Positions 8,487 through 17,352 of a stretch of DNA of 64,000 bases are shown piece after piece. The notes beneath the pieces were generated by a model that made no database searches, had not been told where the DNA came from, and saw only the letters and a list, made by a program, of their open reading frames with translations. The translations under genes were made by a program, and so were the position numbers. The stretch lies in assembly GCF_000380985.1 (NCBI RefSeq), contig NZ_KB905692.1, forward strand, positions 186,001-250,000, written 5' to 3'. Every line of letters begins with the position of its first letter. Within the stretch, counting starts at the first letter, position 1. This stretch comes from Proteiniphilum acetatigenes DSM 18083 (GTDB lineage Bacteria > Bacteroidota > Bacteroidia > Bacteroidales > Dysgonomonadaceae).

Positions 8487-10946
8487 ATGAACTACAAAAA
8501 GAATGTGATCAGAGTAGCGTTTTCGGCAATCCTGTTTCTGTTTCTCTGCGGAAATGCCCGGGCGCAATACATGCCGATTGTTTACGACAGAACGTACGGC
8601 AATGATATGGAGTATCAACATACCTGTCCTGTTTCGCAGGGGGAAGTAGCGCTTGTCGGGAACAGCGACCGGCAAACGACCGTCACATGGGTGAAGAGAG
8701 ACGGTGAGGTTTTATTTTCCCAGGCGCTTCCCAAAAGGTTTACCATCGTAAACAATGTTTACCATATCGGCGACAATAAATTGCTTATTATCGGACAGTC
8801 GCAGGATTGGACATCCCGCAGGACCGAAAAGAATATCTGCGGAAGAGCGGTCATTGTAGACAATACCGGTACCGTCCTGAATGATGTGTACGCTGGGAGC
8901 AACGGCAGTGAGTTCTTTTGTGGAGGCCAGCTCAAAGACGGGAACCTTATTTTAGGCGGCTATGAACCAAATGCCGCAGGCGTACGTCTGGGGATGCTGA
9001 CCAAGGTCGATACGACAGGCCAGTCAATCTATAAATATGTTTCTGAAGAGAGCGGCCCGTGCATCGGGTTTGAAGTGCTGGGCAGTATGACCGAATATGT
9101 GCATGCCGTATTCACCTCCGCCGAAAGCACGGTCTCTTCGGTTGCAAGCCTCGACAGCAAAGGGAAAGTGGTTTTCGTCACCAAATTCCCCGAAGAAGGG
9201 CTTGCGGTCAACAGGATGATCACAACCCAGGATGATTTCCTCTTTCTTATCGGGAACAGCTATGTGAGCGGTGGGCGTGTCATCAAGATACGGCCGGAAG
9301 GGGATATCGTATTCAACAAGGAGATCGTTCCTTCCTCATCCAATACCACGATCGACCACCTGTTTATGACAAACAACGGCAACTTATTGGTAGGAGGCAA
9401 CGGTGGCGACGGCAAAAGTTACTATTCCCTTTTACGTAACGACGGTACGGAACTGCAGAAATACATCGTTTCCGGTTCTATTTCCGGTATGGGGATCAAT
9501 GCCGTTACGGGAGAATCGGTAATCGCGAGCTTCGACAACGCAACCGGAAGAGGCACCATCACCGGCCTGTCGAAAGACGGACGGCAGACATACCAGAAAT
9601 CCACGGACGGGAACTTCGATGAAGTACATTTCACATCCAACGGCATCTTTCTGGCCGAAAGCCTTTCGGGACGGCTTTGCATGTTATCACCGTCAGGCGA
9701 GTTATTATTCGACCGTCATGCCACGGAAGAAGGTAAGACCACCTTCGAAGAGGTCATATTTGTTTCCAACGGAGATATTCTCTTTAAAGGGGTAAAGAAC
9801 AGGCTCGTCAAATTAAGCCACGGGTTATATGTATCCGATATAAAGATCAATAAACCTGTTGATGGATATATCACCGCGCTGTTCAGCGTGACCCTCACGG
9901 GCTATCCCACTTCAGACCAGGGCGCACCAATGCCGGTACGCGTGGAATATTTCACGAAAGACGGGACGGCAAACCAAAAGGACCATTACAGCCCGGTAAA
10001 GGGAAGCCTCTCCTTTATCCCTGCAAGCGACGGCGCAGGACGCTATATGACCAAACAGGATATTGAAGTGCCCATCAAGACCAACAACCTGTTTGAAGGA
10101 CAAAAGATGTTCGAATTGAACTTGGCCAATGTAGAACATAGCTATTTGGTAAAGCCGGTCGGCGTAGCCACGATAGAAGACCAGGAAGCTGTGATAAAAC
10201 AGATAAACACGCAGAACGGACTGGAAGGACAAAAGGATGTGGTATATGAATTGGGAATATTCAAAACCAACGGCCAAAAACTGATCAATGCAACCGGGTC
10301 GGATATCATCATTGAAGGTAATTACGGGAAAGGTACAGCCGACAAACTAGACTTCGACATGGGCGTCGCCCCGAGGCTTGTCATCGGGAAAGGCGCTTCC
10401 AGCGGCTCGTTCCATGTAAACACGCTTATCGATACCCGGTACGAATTACCCAAATCGGTAGTAGTTGATTTCAACAATATACTCACGATCAATAATGTAA
10501 CAATAGGGTTTGAAGGAACTGTGCTCAGTTGCCGGGGAATGATCATCGACCAGCCGGCCACCATCGGCATTACCTCGTTGGGAGACCACGGACGTATGAA
10601 CAATATCGTTTCGGGATTTTTCAAACTCGCCCTCCTGCGGGCATCCGACGGGCACCCCCTGACCAATACGACAGGAGGAGATATCGGCATTGCATGTTCT
10701 ATCCTGCCCCAAACAACGGCTGGGGAAGGAAAAGACTTCGTCCTTACCAATATGCATAATTTAAGGGTATTGGGTGACGGGAACCGCAGTGCGATCAATC
10801 TGGACGGTATCGTGTTGTTCAATCAGGAGAGTTCGGGTGTGAAGAAAATTGTGATAGGGATCGATTCCATCACCAAACCCGACAATGCGCCTGATATCAT
10901 TGTAGCACCGAAAATGGCATCCGCCGAATTTTCGATTATTGAATAA
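8487..10946 (+). CDS. Large secreted protein with propeller-like N-terminus and Calx-beta-like repeats
   Basis: The 819-residue product has a signal peptide ending NARAQ. Residues 30-450 contain repeated units of the form NGDILFKG and DGNLILGGYE, typical of delta-60/propeller repeats. Two regions at about 460-570 and 580-700 resemble Calx-beta domains (VEYFTKDGTANQKDHY, FELNLANVEHSYLVKPVGVATIED). No type IX tail is visible at the C-terminus, which ends after a strand-rich segment. It is probably a cell-surface or secreted component made with the fimbrial genes; function is not recognised. A strong terminator follows, closing the first transcription unit. Confidence 0.65.
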   Translation: MNYKKNVIRVAFSAILFLFLCGNARAQYMPIVYDRTYGNDMEYQHTCPVSQGEVALVGNSDRQTTVTWVKRDGEVLFSQALPKRFTIVNNVYHIGDNKLLIIGQSQDWTSRRTEKNICGRAVIVDNTGTVLNDVYAGSNGSEFFCGGQLKDGNLILGGYEPNAAGVRLGMLTKVDTTGQSIYKYVSEESGPCIGFEVLGSMTEYVHAVFTSAESTVSSVASLDSKGKVVFVTKFPEEGLAVNRMITTQDDFLFLIGNSYVSGGRVIKIRPEGDIVFNKEIVPSSSNTTIDHLFMTNNGNLLVGGNGGDGKSYYSLLRNDGTELQKYIVSGSISGMGINAVTGESVIASFDNATGRGTITGLSKDGRQTYQKSTDGNFDEVHFTSNGIFLAESLSGRLCMLSPSGELLFDRHATEEGKTTFEEVIFVSNGDILFKGVKNRLVKLSHGLYVSDIKINKPVDGYITALFSVTLTGYPTSDQGAPMPVRVEYFTKDGTANQKDHYSPVKGSLSFIPASDGAGRYMTKQDIEVPIKTNNLFEGQKMFELNLANVEHSYLVKPVGVATIEDQEAVIKQINTQNGLEGQKDVVYELGIFKTNGQKLINATGSDIIIEGNYGKGTADKLDFDMGVAPRLVIGKGASSGSFHVNTLIDTRYELPKSVVVDFNNILTINNVTIGFEGTVLSCRGMIIDQPATIGITSLGDHGRMNNIVSGFFKLALLRASDGHPLTNTTGGDIGIACSILPQTTAGEGKDFVLTNMHNLRVLGDGNRSAINLDGIVLFNQESSGVKKIVIGIDSITKPDNAPDIIVAPKMASAEFSIIE

Positions 10947-10968
10947 ATCAAAGAGGTAGAGCAAAACG

Positions 10969-11008
10969 AGTGGGGCGCCTCCCACAGAGGGAGCCCCCAC
11001 TTATTTTT
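10969..11008 (+). terminator. Rho-independent terminator closing fimbrial unit 1
   Basis: A GC-rich stem pairs GTGGGGCGCCTCCC with GGGAGCCCCCAC around an ACAGA loop and is followed by TTATTTTT. It lies 22 bases after the Calx-beta gene and before the second fimbrillin gene, so the second fimbrillin pair needs its own promoter or readthrough. Confidence 0.85.
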
Positions 11009-11070
11009 ATCGGTACGCTCGTGTTCTATATGACTATTTTATTTTTTTGAAACCAAAACGTATTGCAATA

Positions 11071-12435
11071 ATGAAACAACCCGGTAAATATATCATATAT
11101 CTGCTTTTCGGCCTGTTTACCGCCTCAGCGCTCATGCCCTCCTGCACCGATGGAAACGGACCGGATGACCTCAAGCCGACGGATAGAGTTTCGCTATCCA
11201 TCTCTTTTCATTCTGCGCAAACAAGGGCTGAAAACGGAGTAAGAGGGACTGAAATTGACGTAGAAAGCGAAAGCAAGATCTACAGCCTGGCAGTACTGGT
11301 TTTCAAAAGCGGGAGCGATGAATTGGATGGAAGCAAATTCATCAATCGGGAACTGAAAGACACGCAAGACGCCCAGGATAGGGAAGATTACAAGGAATTA
11401 GAAGAAATAAAGGAAATCGAGCTTACTCCCGGCGTACGGGATATCTATATCATCGCCAATGCCCCGGACGGGCATTTTAGTGGTGTTACCGACCGGACCT
11501 CTTTCAAGGCGAAACTCGAGGATCTGAGTGCCCAGAAAGTATATGGCTTTCAGGAAGGTGAATCATCCGGCGATACCCCAATAGGGGGTGAGGATCCGGT
11601 GGATCGCTATACCAATCTTGTGATGTCCCAATCGTTTATTGGGTTGACTATCGAAGGAGGCGAAAAGCAATATCTGGGTTACACTGAAGAAGAACTGCCT
11701 GAAGGCGCAACACCTCTCAACGAGGGGAAACCCGTTGAACTGGTACGCCTTGTGGCAAGGGTGGCCATCCAGAAAATAGCGTTCGAACTCCCGGCAGAAT
11801 TGACATTTGACGGGATCAAGACAACTGATTACAACCAGTATGTGGATACCGTTTTCATGATAAATGCAAAAACTTCTTCCACCTATTTCCCGGGAGAAAC
11901 CGGGTTCACAGGGCCGGACGGTTCTTTCGTGCACGGGAATATCCCTGGATATAATTTTCTGAAGGGTAAACTCTCCAATATTTCTGGCGAAAGTACCTAT
12001 GCCGACTACCTCAGTAAGCCTGTCAATTTTCCGGAGTACGATATAGAAAATAATCAGGTGCCTCTGTGGTTCTATGCCTTTGAGAACAGCCAAAGCAACA
12101 CATACCCTACCGGTTTTGTGATTGGTGTGAAATACCAGTACAAGAACACGCAGGATAGTGAATTGGAGGTAAAGAAAGCCTATTACGTGGTGACTGTCAA
12201 CCGTGCAGGAGCAGGGTCTGCCAATCATAACTTTATCAAGCGGAACAACCAGTATGGCATCAAAGTAACGATAAAAGGGTTGGGAAGTTACGTGGGCGAT
12301 TATCCGAGATCGGCAGGAATTGGCGCGCTTCGTGCGACGGGTTTTCTTTCGTCGCAAGATACGGATGGAGTAATGGAAATAGAGGAAACAGTCGGGCCAA
12401 ACCTGTTCCCATGGACCGGCGACATATATAAATAA
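11071..12435 (+). CDS. Fimbrillin-type surface lipoprotein (fimbrial subunit 2)
   Basis: From the ATG giving MKQPGKYIIYLLFG the product is 454 residues with a lipoprotein signal ending LMPSC (Cys25); a TTG eight codons upstream is less likely. A gingipain-type cleavage site lies at QTRAEN (Arg52). Family strands include KIYSLAVLVFKSG, VRDIYIIANAPDGH, VELVRLVARVAIQKI and, near the end, RNNQYGIKVTIKGLG with a final VGPNLFPWTGDIYK, typical of major (FimA/Mfa1-like) fimbrillins. It is followed after 8 bases by a FimB/Mfa2-like gene, repeating the arrangement at the start of the block. It is probably the major subunit of a second fimbria or a variant of the first. Confidence 0.8.
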   Translation: MKQPGKYIIYLLFGLFTASALMPSCTDGNGPDDLKPTDRVSLSISFHSAQTRAENGVRGTEIDVESESKIYSLAVLVFKSGSDELDGSKFINRELKDTQDAQDREDYKELEEIKEIELTPGVRDIYIIANAPDGHFSGVTDRTSFKAKLEDLSAQKVYGFQEGESSGDTPIGGEDPVDRYTNLVMSQSFIGLTIEGGEKQYLGYTEEELPEGATPLNEGKPVELVRLVARVAIQKIAFELPAELTFDGIKTTDYNQYVDTVFMINAKTSSTYFPGETGFTGPDGSFVHGNIPGYNFLKGKLSNISGESTYADYLSKPVNFPEYDIENNQVPLWFYAFENSQSNTYPTGFVIGVKYQYKNTQDSELEVKKAYYVVTVNRAGAGSANHNFIKRNNQYGIKVTIKGLGSYVGDYPRSAGIGALRATGFLSSQDTDGVMEIEETVGPNLFPWTGDIYK

Positions 12436-12443
12436 TTCAGGAG

Positions 12444-13469
12444 ATGATGAATACAAGCACATTCAAAACAGGCACACATCATTTGTATGTAGTAACCGCT
12501 TTGTTGTGGGTCGTCCTTACAATTTCCTGCAACGACCGGAACGTAGTCGATCCGCAAGAATCGGCCGAGTCGCGCCTGTCGTTACAAATGAGAGCGGCGA
12601 ATGCGGAAACCTTTGCGGCCAATACCTCCCTTTATATGTTCAACGCCAGCGACAGATTTTGGGAGAAAAAACTGAACGTAACGCAAGAAGGGAACAAGCT
12701 TTCCACGGATGTAGCCATTGGCACTTGGAACATCGTATTGTTGACCTGCGATAAGGAAGAGTATATCCGGCAAAACATCACCTTGCCGTCTCCCCTATCG
12801 CCAATGGGAAGTGCAATCATGTGGCAAACGCCTGTCACAACAGACGGGCTATTTTTGTCCCAGACCCCTTCCGAGTTGAGGTATGGATTGCTGCGGGATG
12901 TTGTGATAAAACAGGATGAAGTCACTGAAAAAAGTACGCTCCTATACCGCAATGTGGCCAAAGTGCAAGTAATCCTGAAACACTACGAGGGTTTCGACCC
13001 GGTCACGGATGATAACAAGGCTATGGCGTATGCGGAACTATTGGATGTTCCCACATCATTGGCATGGACTGGAAAACTATATCCGAACGGGGATTCACCG
13101 GCTGTTTCGGATAAACCGATACGGGAAAATTTCGAGTTTGATGGAGCAGGTAAAGCCGACACGCTGAATTTTATCGTGCCGGCCCATAGGGGCGATGACG
13201 CTTTCATCACGAACGAAGAGGGCATATTGGTGCAAAATCCGGCAGCCGTGGATACCACGGAACACAAATTAAAGTTGCGTGTTTCCATGCCGTCAGGCGG
13301 TAAGGAATATTTCGGGAAAAGCGCCAATGGCATAGAAATCCCTATCGTGCCGAAAATCAACAGCATTATGCAGGTGAATGTGACATTTCATGGTAAAACC
13401 TCGCTGGATATCAAGATCGGTGTAAAACCGTGGGAAGACTGGATCATCCAGGAGGAAGAATTTCAATAA
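12444..13469 (+). CDS. FimB/Mfa2-like fimbrial anchor lipoprotein 2
   Basis: This 341-residue lipoprotein has a hydrophobic signal ending VVLTISC (Cys29). Two consecutive ATG codons follow an AGGAG; the second is slightly better spaced, so the start may be three bases downstream. Family-like elements are NTSLYMFNASDRFWEKKL, GTWNIVLLTCDKEEYI and the C-terminal VNVTFHGKTSLDIKIGVKPW ending in an acidic tail, as in FimB/Mfa2 proteins that terminate and anchor fimbriae. Its position immediately behind fimbrillin 2 supports a dedicated subunit/anchor pair. Confidence 0.75.
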   Translation: MMNTSTFKTGTHHLYVVTALLWVVLTISCNDRNVVDPQESAESRLSLQMRAANAETFAANTSLYMFNASDRFWEKKLNVTQEGNKLSTDVAIGTWNIVLLTCDKEEYIRQNITLPSPLSPMGSAIMWQTPVTTDGLFLSQTPSELRYGLLRDVVIKQDEVTEKSTLLYRNVAKVQVILKHYEGFDPVTDDNKAMAYAELLDVPTSLAWTGKLYPNGDSPAVSDKPIRENFEFDGAGKADTLNFIVPAHRGDDAFITNEEGILVQNPAAVDTTEHKLKLRVSMPSGGKEYFGKSANGIEIPIVPKINSIMQVNVTFHGKTSLDIKIGVKPWEDWIIQEEEFQ

Positions 13470-13532
13470 TCACCGGATTTAGCGGGTATAAGTATTCAGA
13501 ATTTTGATTTGGTAAACAAAGGAGATGTGGTT

Positions 13533-16500
13533 ATGAAAATGAATATATTTCACAGAGCACTTTTTACAGGCCTGCTCACGCTGCTTTCTTTCTCGTTGCA
13601 TGCGCAGGACTCGGATAATATGGAGTTTTGGTTCGTCGCTCCCGACGCGGCAGAAGCACATGAAGACCGACCAACATTTTTAATGATTACCACGGGTGAC
13701 AAACCGGCTACAGTTACTATCAGCATGCCCGCGAATTCTTCTTTCGAACCAATTGATTCTATAATTCCTGCCTATTCGTATTGGAAATACGATTTCACGA
13801 CTGAAGAGCAAATGAATCTTATCGAAAACGCTTATACGTCTTCCGGCACCGTCACTAAGAAAGGTATTCAGATAACATCAACTGCTCCGGTATCCGCTTA
13901 TTACCAGATTGAGGGAACCAAAATATACCAAAGGGAAATATTCACCTTCAAAGGGAAGAAAGCACTGGGAGATGAGTTTTACATGCCCTTTCAGACAGCC
14001 TATCCAATTAATAATAAGGACGATTATAATAACCAACCTTATCGCCAGATACAGATTGTCGCAACAGAGAACGACACTAAGGTTACGATTACTCCTACGG
14101 GAGATCTGGCAATCGGAACAACTGAATCTATATCTGCGGGAACTCAGGTAACCAGAACACTTCAAAAAGGAGAGACCCTTTTGTGGAGGGGGCACAAGCA
14201 GGAAACGATCTTAACGGGTTCACATATTAAAGCGGATAAACCGATTGCAATAACATTATTCGAAGATTGTATCAAAGGAAACACCAGTGCCGATCCCATC
14301 GGAGACCAACTTGTTCCCGTAGATAAATTAGGAAAGAATTACATAGTCGTCAAGGGGTATTCAGAGTATAATAGCACCCATGATCCCGCTGTTCAGGATC
14401 ATGCTCTTATTCTTGCCGTCAAGGATGGGACGGAGGTTACATGGAACGGACAAACAGAAACCCTTAATGCCGGAGAATCTTGGTCTATACCTTTGGGTGA
14501 TAAAGATCATCAACCACAAGCCTATTACATAAGCGCGACAGAACCGGTGTATTGTATGCATCAATCAGCTGCCGGCACAGAAATAGGCGGAGCTTTAATG
14601 CCCAGTTTATACTCCATATCGGGACGGCGAATCACCTTTATTAAGGGAAAAATTGAGGAGGTAAATGCGATGTTCCTGGTTTTTCGTAAATCCGCTAATA
14701 GTGGCTTTACCATGGATGGCGCATCAATTCCATCCTTCAATCCCGTTGATATTGGATTTGATGATTGGCAATACGCGAAAGTAAACCTTGTGACTGACCC
14801 CACAAAAGAGCAAGTTTGTACTATTGAGAACTCAAAAGGCGCTTTTGCTTTGGGTTACTTTAACGGAACAAAGAGTGGATCATCTTTATACGGATATCTG
14901 TCTGCTTTCGGCACTTTTTCTTTCGGCGGCGATACCATCTATCATTGCGGAGACAGCTATCAGTTCGATGCGCCGTACGCACTTGAGTATAAATGGACAG
15001 TTCCCGAAGGAGTCGTTAATCCCGGAAATATTTCAACATTCGAAACGACGAAAAGCGGGCCCTATACGTTGGAGGTGAATCAGGATCCTTATGAGATCAC
15101 CGATGAAACCTATCTTAAATTACAAAACTTCAACCATATTCTTGGCGCACCTGAACAGTTGCTCCAGGAAAAGCCGTACAACTTCTCCATCGAACTGAAT
15201 CCCCAGAACGACAAGGATAATTACTATCCTGCGGCGTATGAATGGAAATTCTTCGATAGCGAGGATACCGGGGGGACACCGGTTGTAACCTCTACCGAAC
15301 GTGTGGTGAATGTAGCCTATTCATCATCCGGAAGGAAGACGATTGAATTGACAGTCTGGAACCAGGATGCCAATTGCGATACGGTGATAACCCGGACTAT
15401 TACGGTGCTTGATAAATCGGAAGGGGTGGTATTGTACTGGAGACCCGACACGAAAGACCACGACTGGAACAATGTGGACAACTGGGCAAAAGACCCGGAG
15501 GGAAATCATCCGATCGCTGTAGTACCGGCAGATTATACAAAGGTATATCTTCCCGGGAAAGCGGCGAACTATCCCTCCCTGACAGAAGAAAATACCGACT
15601 GGTCCCATTACGGACAGCCCGAAGCGGACGAGATCGTTTTCAGGTACGGCAGCGAATTGCACTATCAGCATAAGCTGAAATACAATAAAGCATACATTAA
15701 TTACAACTGGGGGTATTACGGGGATAGTCCGGCAAGCGGACAACAACCTGGTCTGTCCTGGGAAAACGGGGTGATACTAAAGCGTAACATTTGGCACGCT
15801 CTTGCAGCGCCTTTGAAAAGGATGGCTTCAGGTGATTTCTCCTTGGGAGGATATCCGTTTTCATGGCAAAATATGTTTGAAGTAAACGTGGCAGGAGGAA
15901 TCGTGCCGGAAGGTGGATTCCCCCACGGGCTTGCAACAAACGATATACCGCTTGAAGAAAACAATAACGCCATCGCGGTAAAAATGGCAGGTTACGAAAG
16001 TGGAAAAGTCGGTTATAAAGACCAAACCAACCTGGAAGGGCTTAAGGGTGTGATTGAAATTCCCTATTTTGGGAGCGATTCGCTGAAAGCGCATTACACC
16101 GCGCATAGCTATGATGTCCTTGCAAAGAAGAGTTATTTCTACTATTTCGACACCAAGACACTGAAAGTGCTCAACTCCCCGCTGGGATCAATGAACAGGG
16201 CAGGAGAGGCATACCGGTTCGTATATGAGACGGAGCAGAATGAACTTCCCGCAGGCGGAACTTATGAAATGCCGCTGAACACCGGAGATATGGGGGCTAC
16301 CCTTGAAGTAATGGTCGGTAACCCGTTCCTCGCGCCCATCGACGCCCAGTCTTTTGCCGACGCGAATACGAGTGCAATAGTTTTCGATCAGGGTTTCAAA
16401 CTTTTGTCTGAAGACGGATTGACATGGGAACAAAAATCTTTTGAAAGTGACACGATCCCTGCGTGGAAGGCGTTTATTGTTACGTTGAGCGGATCGGGGG

Positions 16501-17282
16501 TTTCCAGCCTGTCGTTCCCGTTGGAAGCCACGGTTTTCAGGGCTGCACAAGTATCCAATCACACTCGTTCATCTAATAATACAAATTTGGCAAATGACGC
16601 CCTCTCCCTGCATATATTGAAAGCAGGGGTTGAATCGGGCAATTGTGCCATACTACAGAATAACCGTAATACGGACAATACCGAAATAAGGAAAATGATC
16701 CTGCCGGAGGGACACCAAGCGCCAGAAATATTTTTTATCTCCTCCGGCGGGGATCTTTCCTATTTGGTCCGAAATCTTGAACAGGACGAAAAAGAGGTTG
16801 CCATAGGGGTGAAAACGTCTGATACGCACTCCCGTCTCACCCTTGAGTTCCGGAATGTCGCAGCGTTTACTGCTGCCACCGGCGCAAAAGCAACCCTGGT
16901 GGACAAACACCTGAATGTAAGGCAGGACCTTGTACATAGCCCGGTCTATCGCTTTACACAACAAGCATCGGGTTTGGACAAACAATATGTCGATAAGAAT
17001 CGCTTCGTGCTGCAATTGGGCGGCGAAACCGGAACAATCGGACAGGAAGATCCGGAAGAGGGGATCAATATAATGTACGGTTCGGGGATATTGAAAGTCA
17101 CATCGGACGAAAACATCGATGCCGTCTCGGTGTATGACATATACGGACGAATAGTATTCTCGACCCGTTCGGTCGGCCTCACCCAATATATCCATCCGGT
17201 GGCGTTACAGGGAAAGCTATTCTTAGTCCGGGTAAAGACAACCTCAGGAAAAGTGAAAGTAAAAAAGATAATGGGTTATTGA
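13533..17282 (+). CDS. Giant adhesin-like protein with IgGFc-binding-type N-domain, PKD and type IX sorting tail (copy 1)
   Basis: The start is the ATG 8 bases after AAAGGAG, giving 1249 residues with a signal ending LHAQ. Residues about 27-460 resemble the IgGFc-binding-protein N-terminal domain (FWFVAPDAAEAHEDRPTFLM, TSTAPVSAYYQIEG, QDHALILAVKDGTEV, PVYCMHQSAAGTEIGG). A PKD-like domain follows at about 540-630 (SGRKTIELTVWNQDANCDT), then a long beta-rich stalk. The last ~70 residues form a type A C-terminal signal for type IX secretion (NIDAVSVYDIYGRIV ... KLFLVRVKTTSGKVKVKKIM). It should be translocated by the type IX system and fixed to the surface. A paralogue follows directly. Confidence 0.8.
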   Translation: MKMNIFHRALFTGLLTLLSFSLHAQDSDNMEFWFVAPDAAEAHEDRPTFLMITTGDKPATVTISMPANSSFEPIDSIIPAYSYWKYDFTTEEQMNLIENAYTSSGTVTKKGIQITSTAPVSAYYQIEGTKIYQREIFTFKGKKALGDEFYMPFQTAYPINNKDDYNNQPYRQIQIVATENDTKVTITPTGDLAIGTTESISAGTQVTRTLQKGETLLWRGHKQETILTGSHIKADKPIAITLFEDCIKGNTSADPIGDQLVPVDKLGKNYIVVKGYSEYNSTHDPAVQDHALILAVKDGTEVTWNGQTETLNAGESWSIPLGDKDHQPQAYYISATEPVYCMHQSAAGTEIGGALMPSLYSISGRRITFIKGKIEEVNAMFLVFRKSANSGFTMDGASIPSFNPVDIGFDDWQYAKVNLVTDPTKEQVCTIENSKGAFALGYFNGTKSGSSLYGYLSAFGTFSFGGDTIYHCGDSYQFDAPYALEYKWTVPEGVVNPGNISTFETTKSGPYTLEVNQDPYEITDETYLKLQNFNHILGAPEQLLQEKPYNFSIELNPQNDKDNYYPAAYEWKFFDSEDTGGTPVVTSTERVVNVAYSSSGRKTIELTVWNQDANCDTVITRTITVLDKSEGVVLYWRPDTKDHDWNNVDNWAKDPEGNHPIAVVPADYTKVYLPGKAANYPSLTEENTDWSHYGQPEADEIVFRYGSELHYQHKLKYNKAYINYNWGYYGDSPASGQQPGLSWENGVILKRNIWHALAAPLKRMASGDFSLGGYPFSWQNMFEVNVAGGIVPEGGFPHGLATNDIPLEENNNAIAVKMAGYESGKVGYKDQTNLEGLKGVIEIPYFGSDSLKAHYTAHSYDVLAKKSYFYYFDTKTLKVLNSPLGSMNRAGEAYRFVYETEQNELPAGGTYEMPLNTGDMGATLEVMVGNPFLAPIDAQSFADANTSAIVFDQGFKLLSEDGLTWEQKSFESDTIPAWKAFIVTLSGSGVSSLSFPLEATVFRAAQVSNHTRSSNNTNLANDALSLHILKAGVESGNCAILQNNRNTDNTEIRKMILPEGHQAPEIFFISSGGDLSYLVRNLEQDEKEVAIGVKTSDTHSRLTLEFRNVAAFTAATGAKATLVDKHLNVRQDLVHSPVYRFTQQASGLDKQYVDKNRFVLQLGGETGTIGQEDPEEGINIMYGSGILKVTSDENIDAVSVYDIYGRIVFSTRSVGLTQYIHPVALQGKLFLVRVKTTSGKVKVKKIMGY

Positions 17283-17352
17283 TCACTCTGACTTTAAAAG
17301 GAGGGTGAGGGTATGAGAGAAATTTGGTATGGTTAATAAAAAAGATGTGGTT

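Noticed and set aside
11563-12462. A 299-codon open frame on the minus strand
   Set aside because: It lies opposite fimbrillin 2, its product is rich in Cys, His and Arg without domains, and the plus-strand gene has a signal peptide and family motifs.
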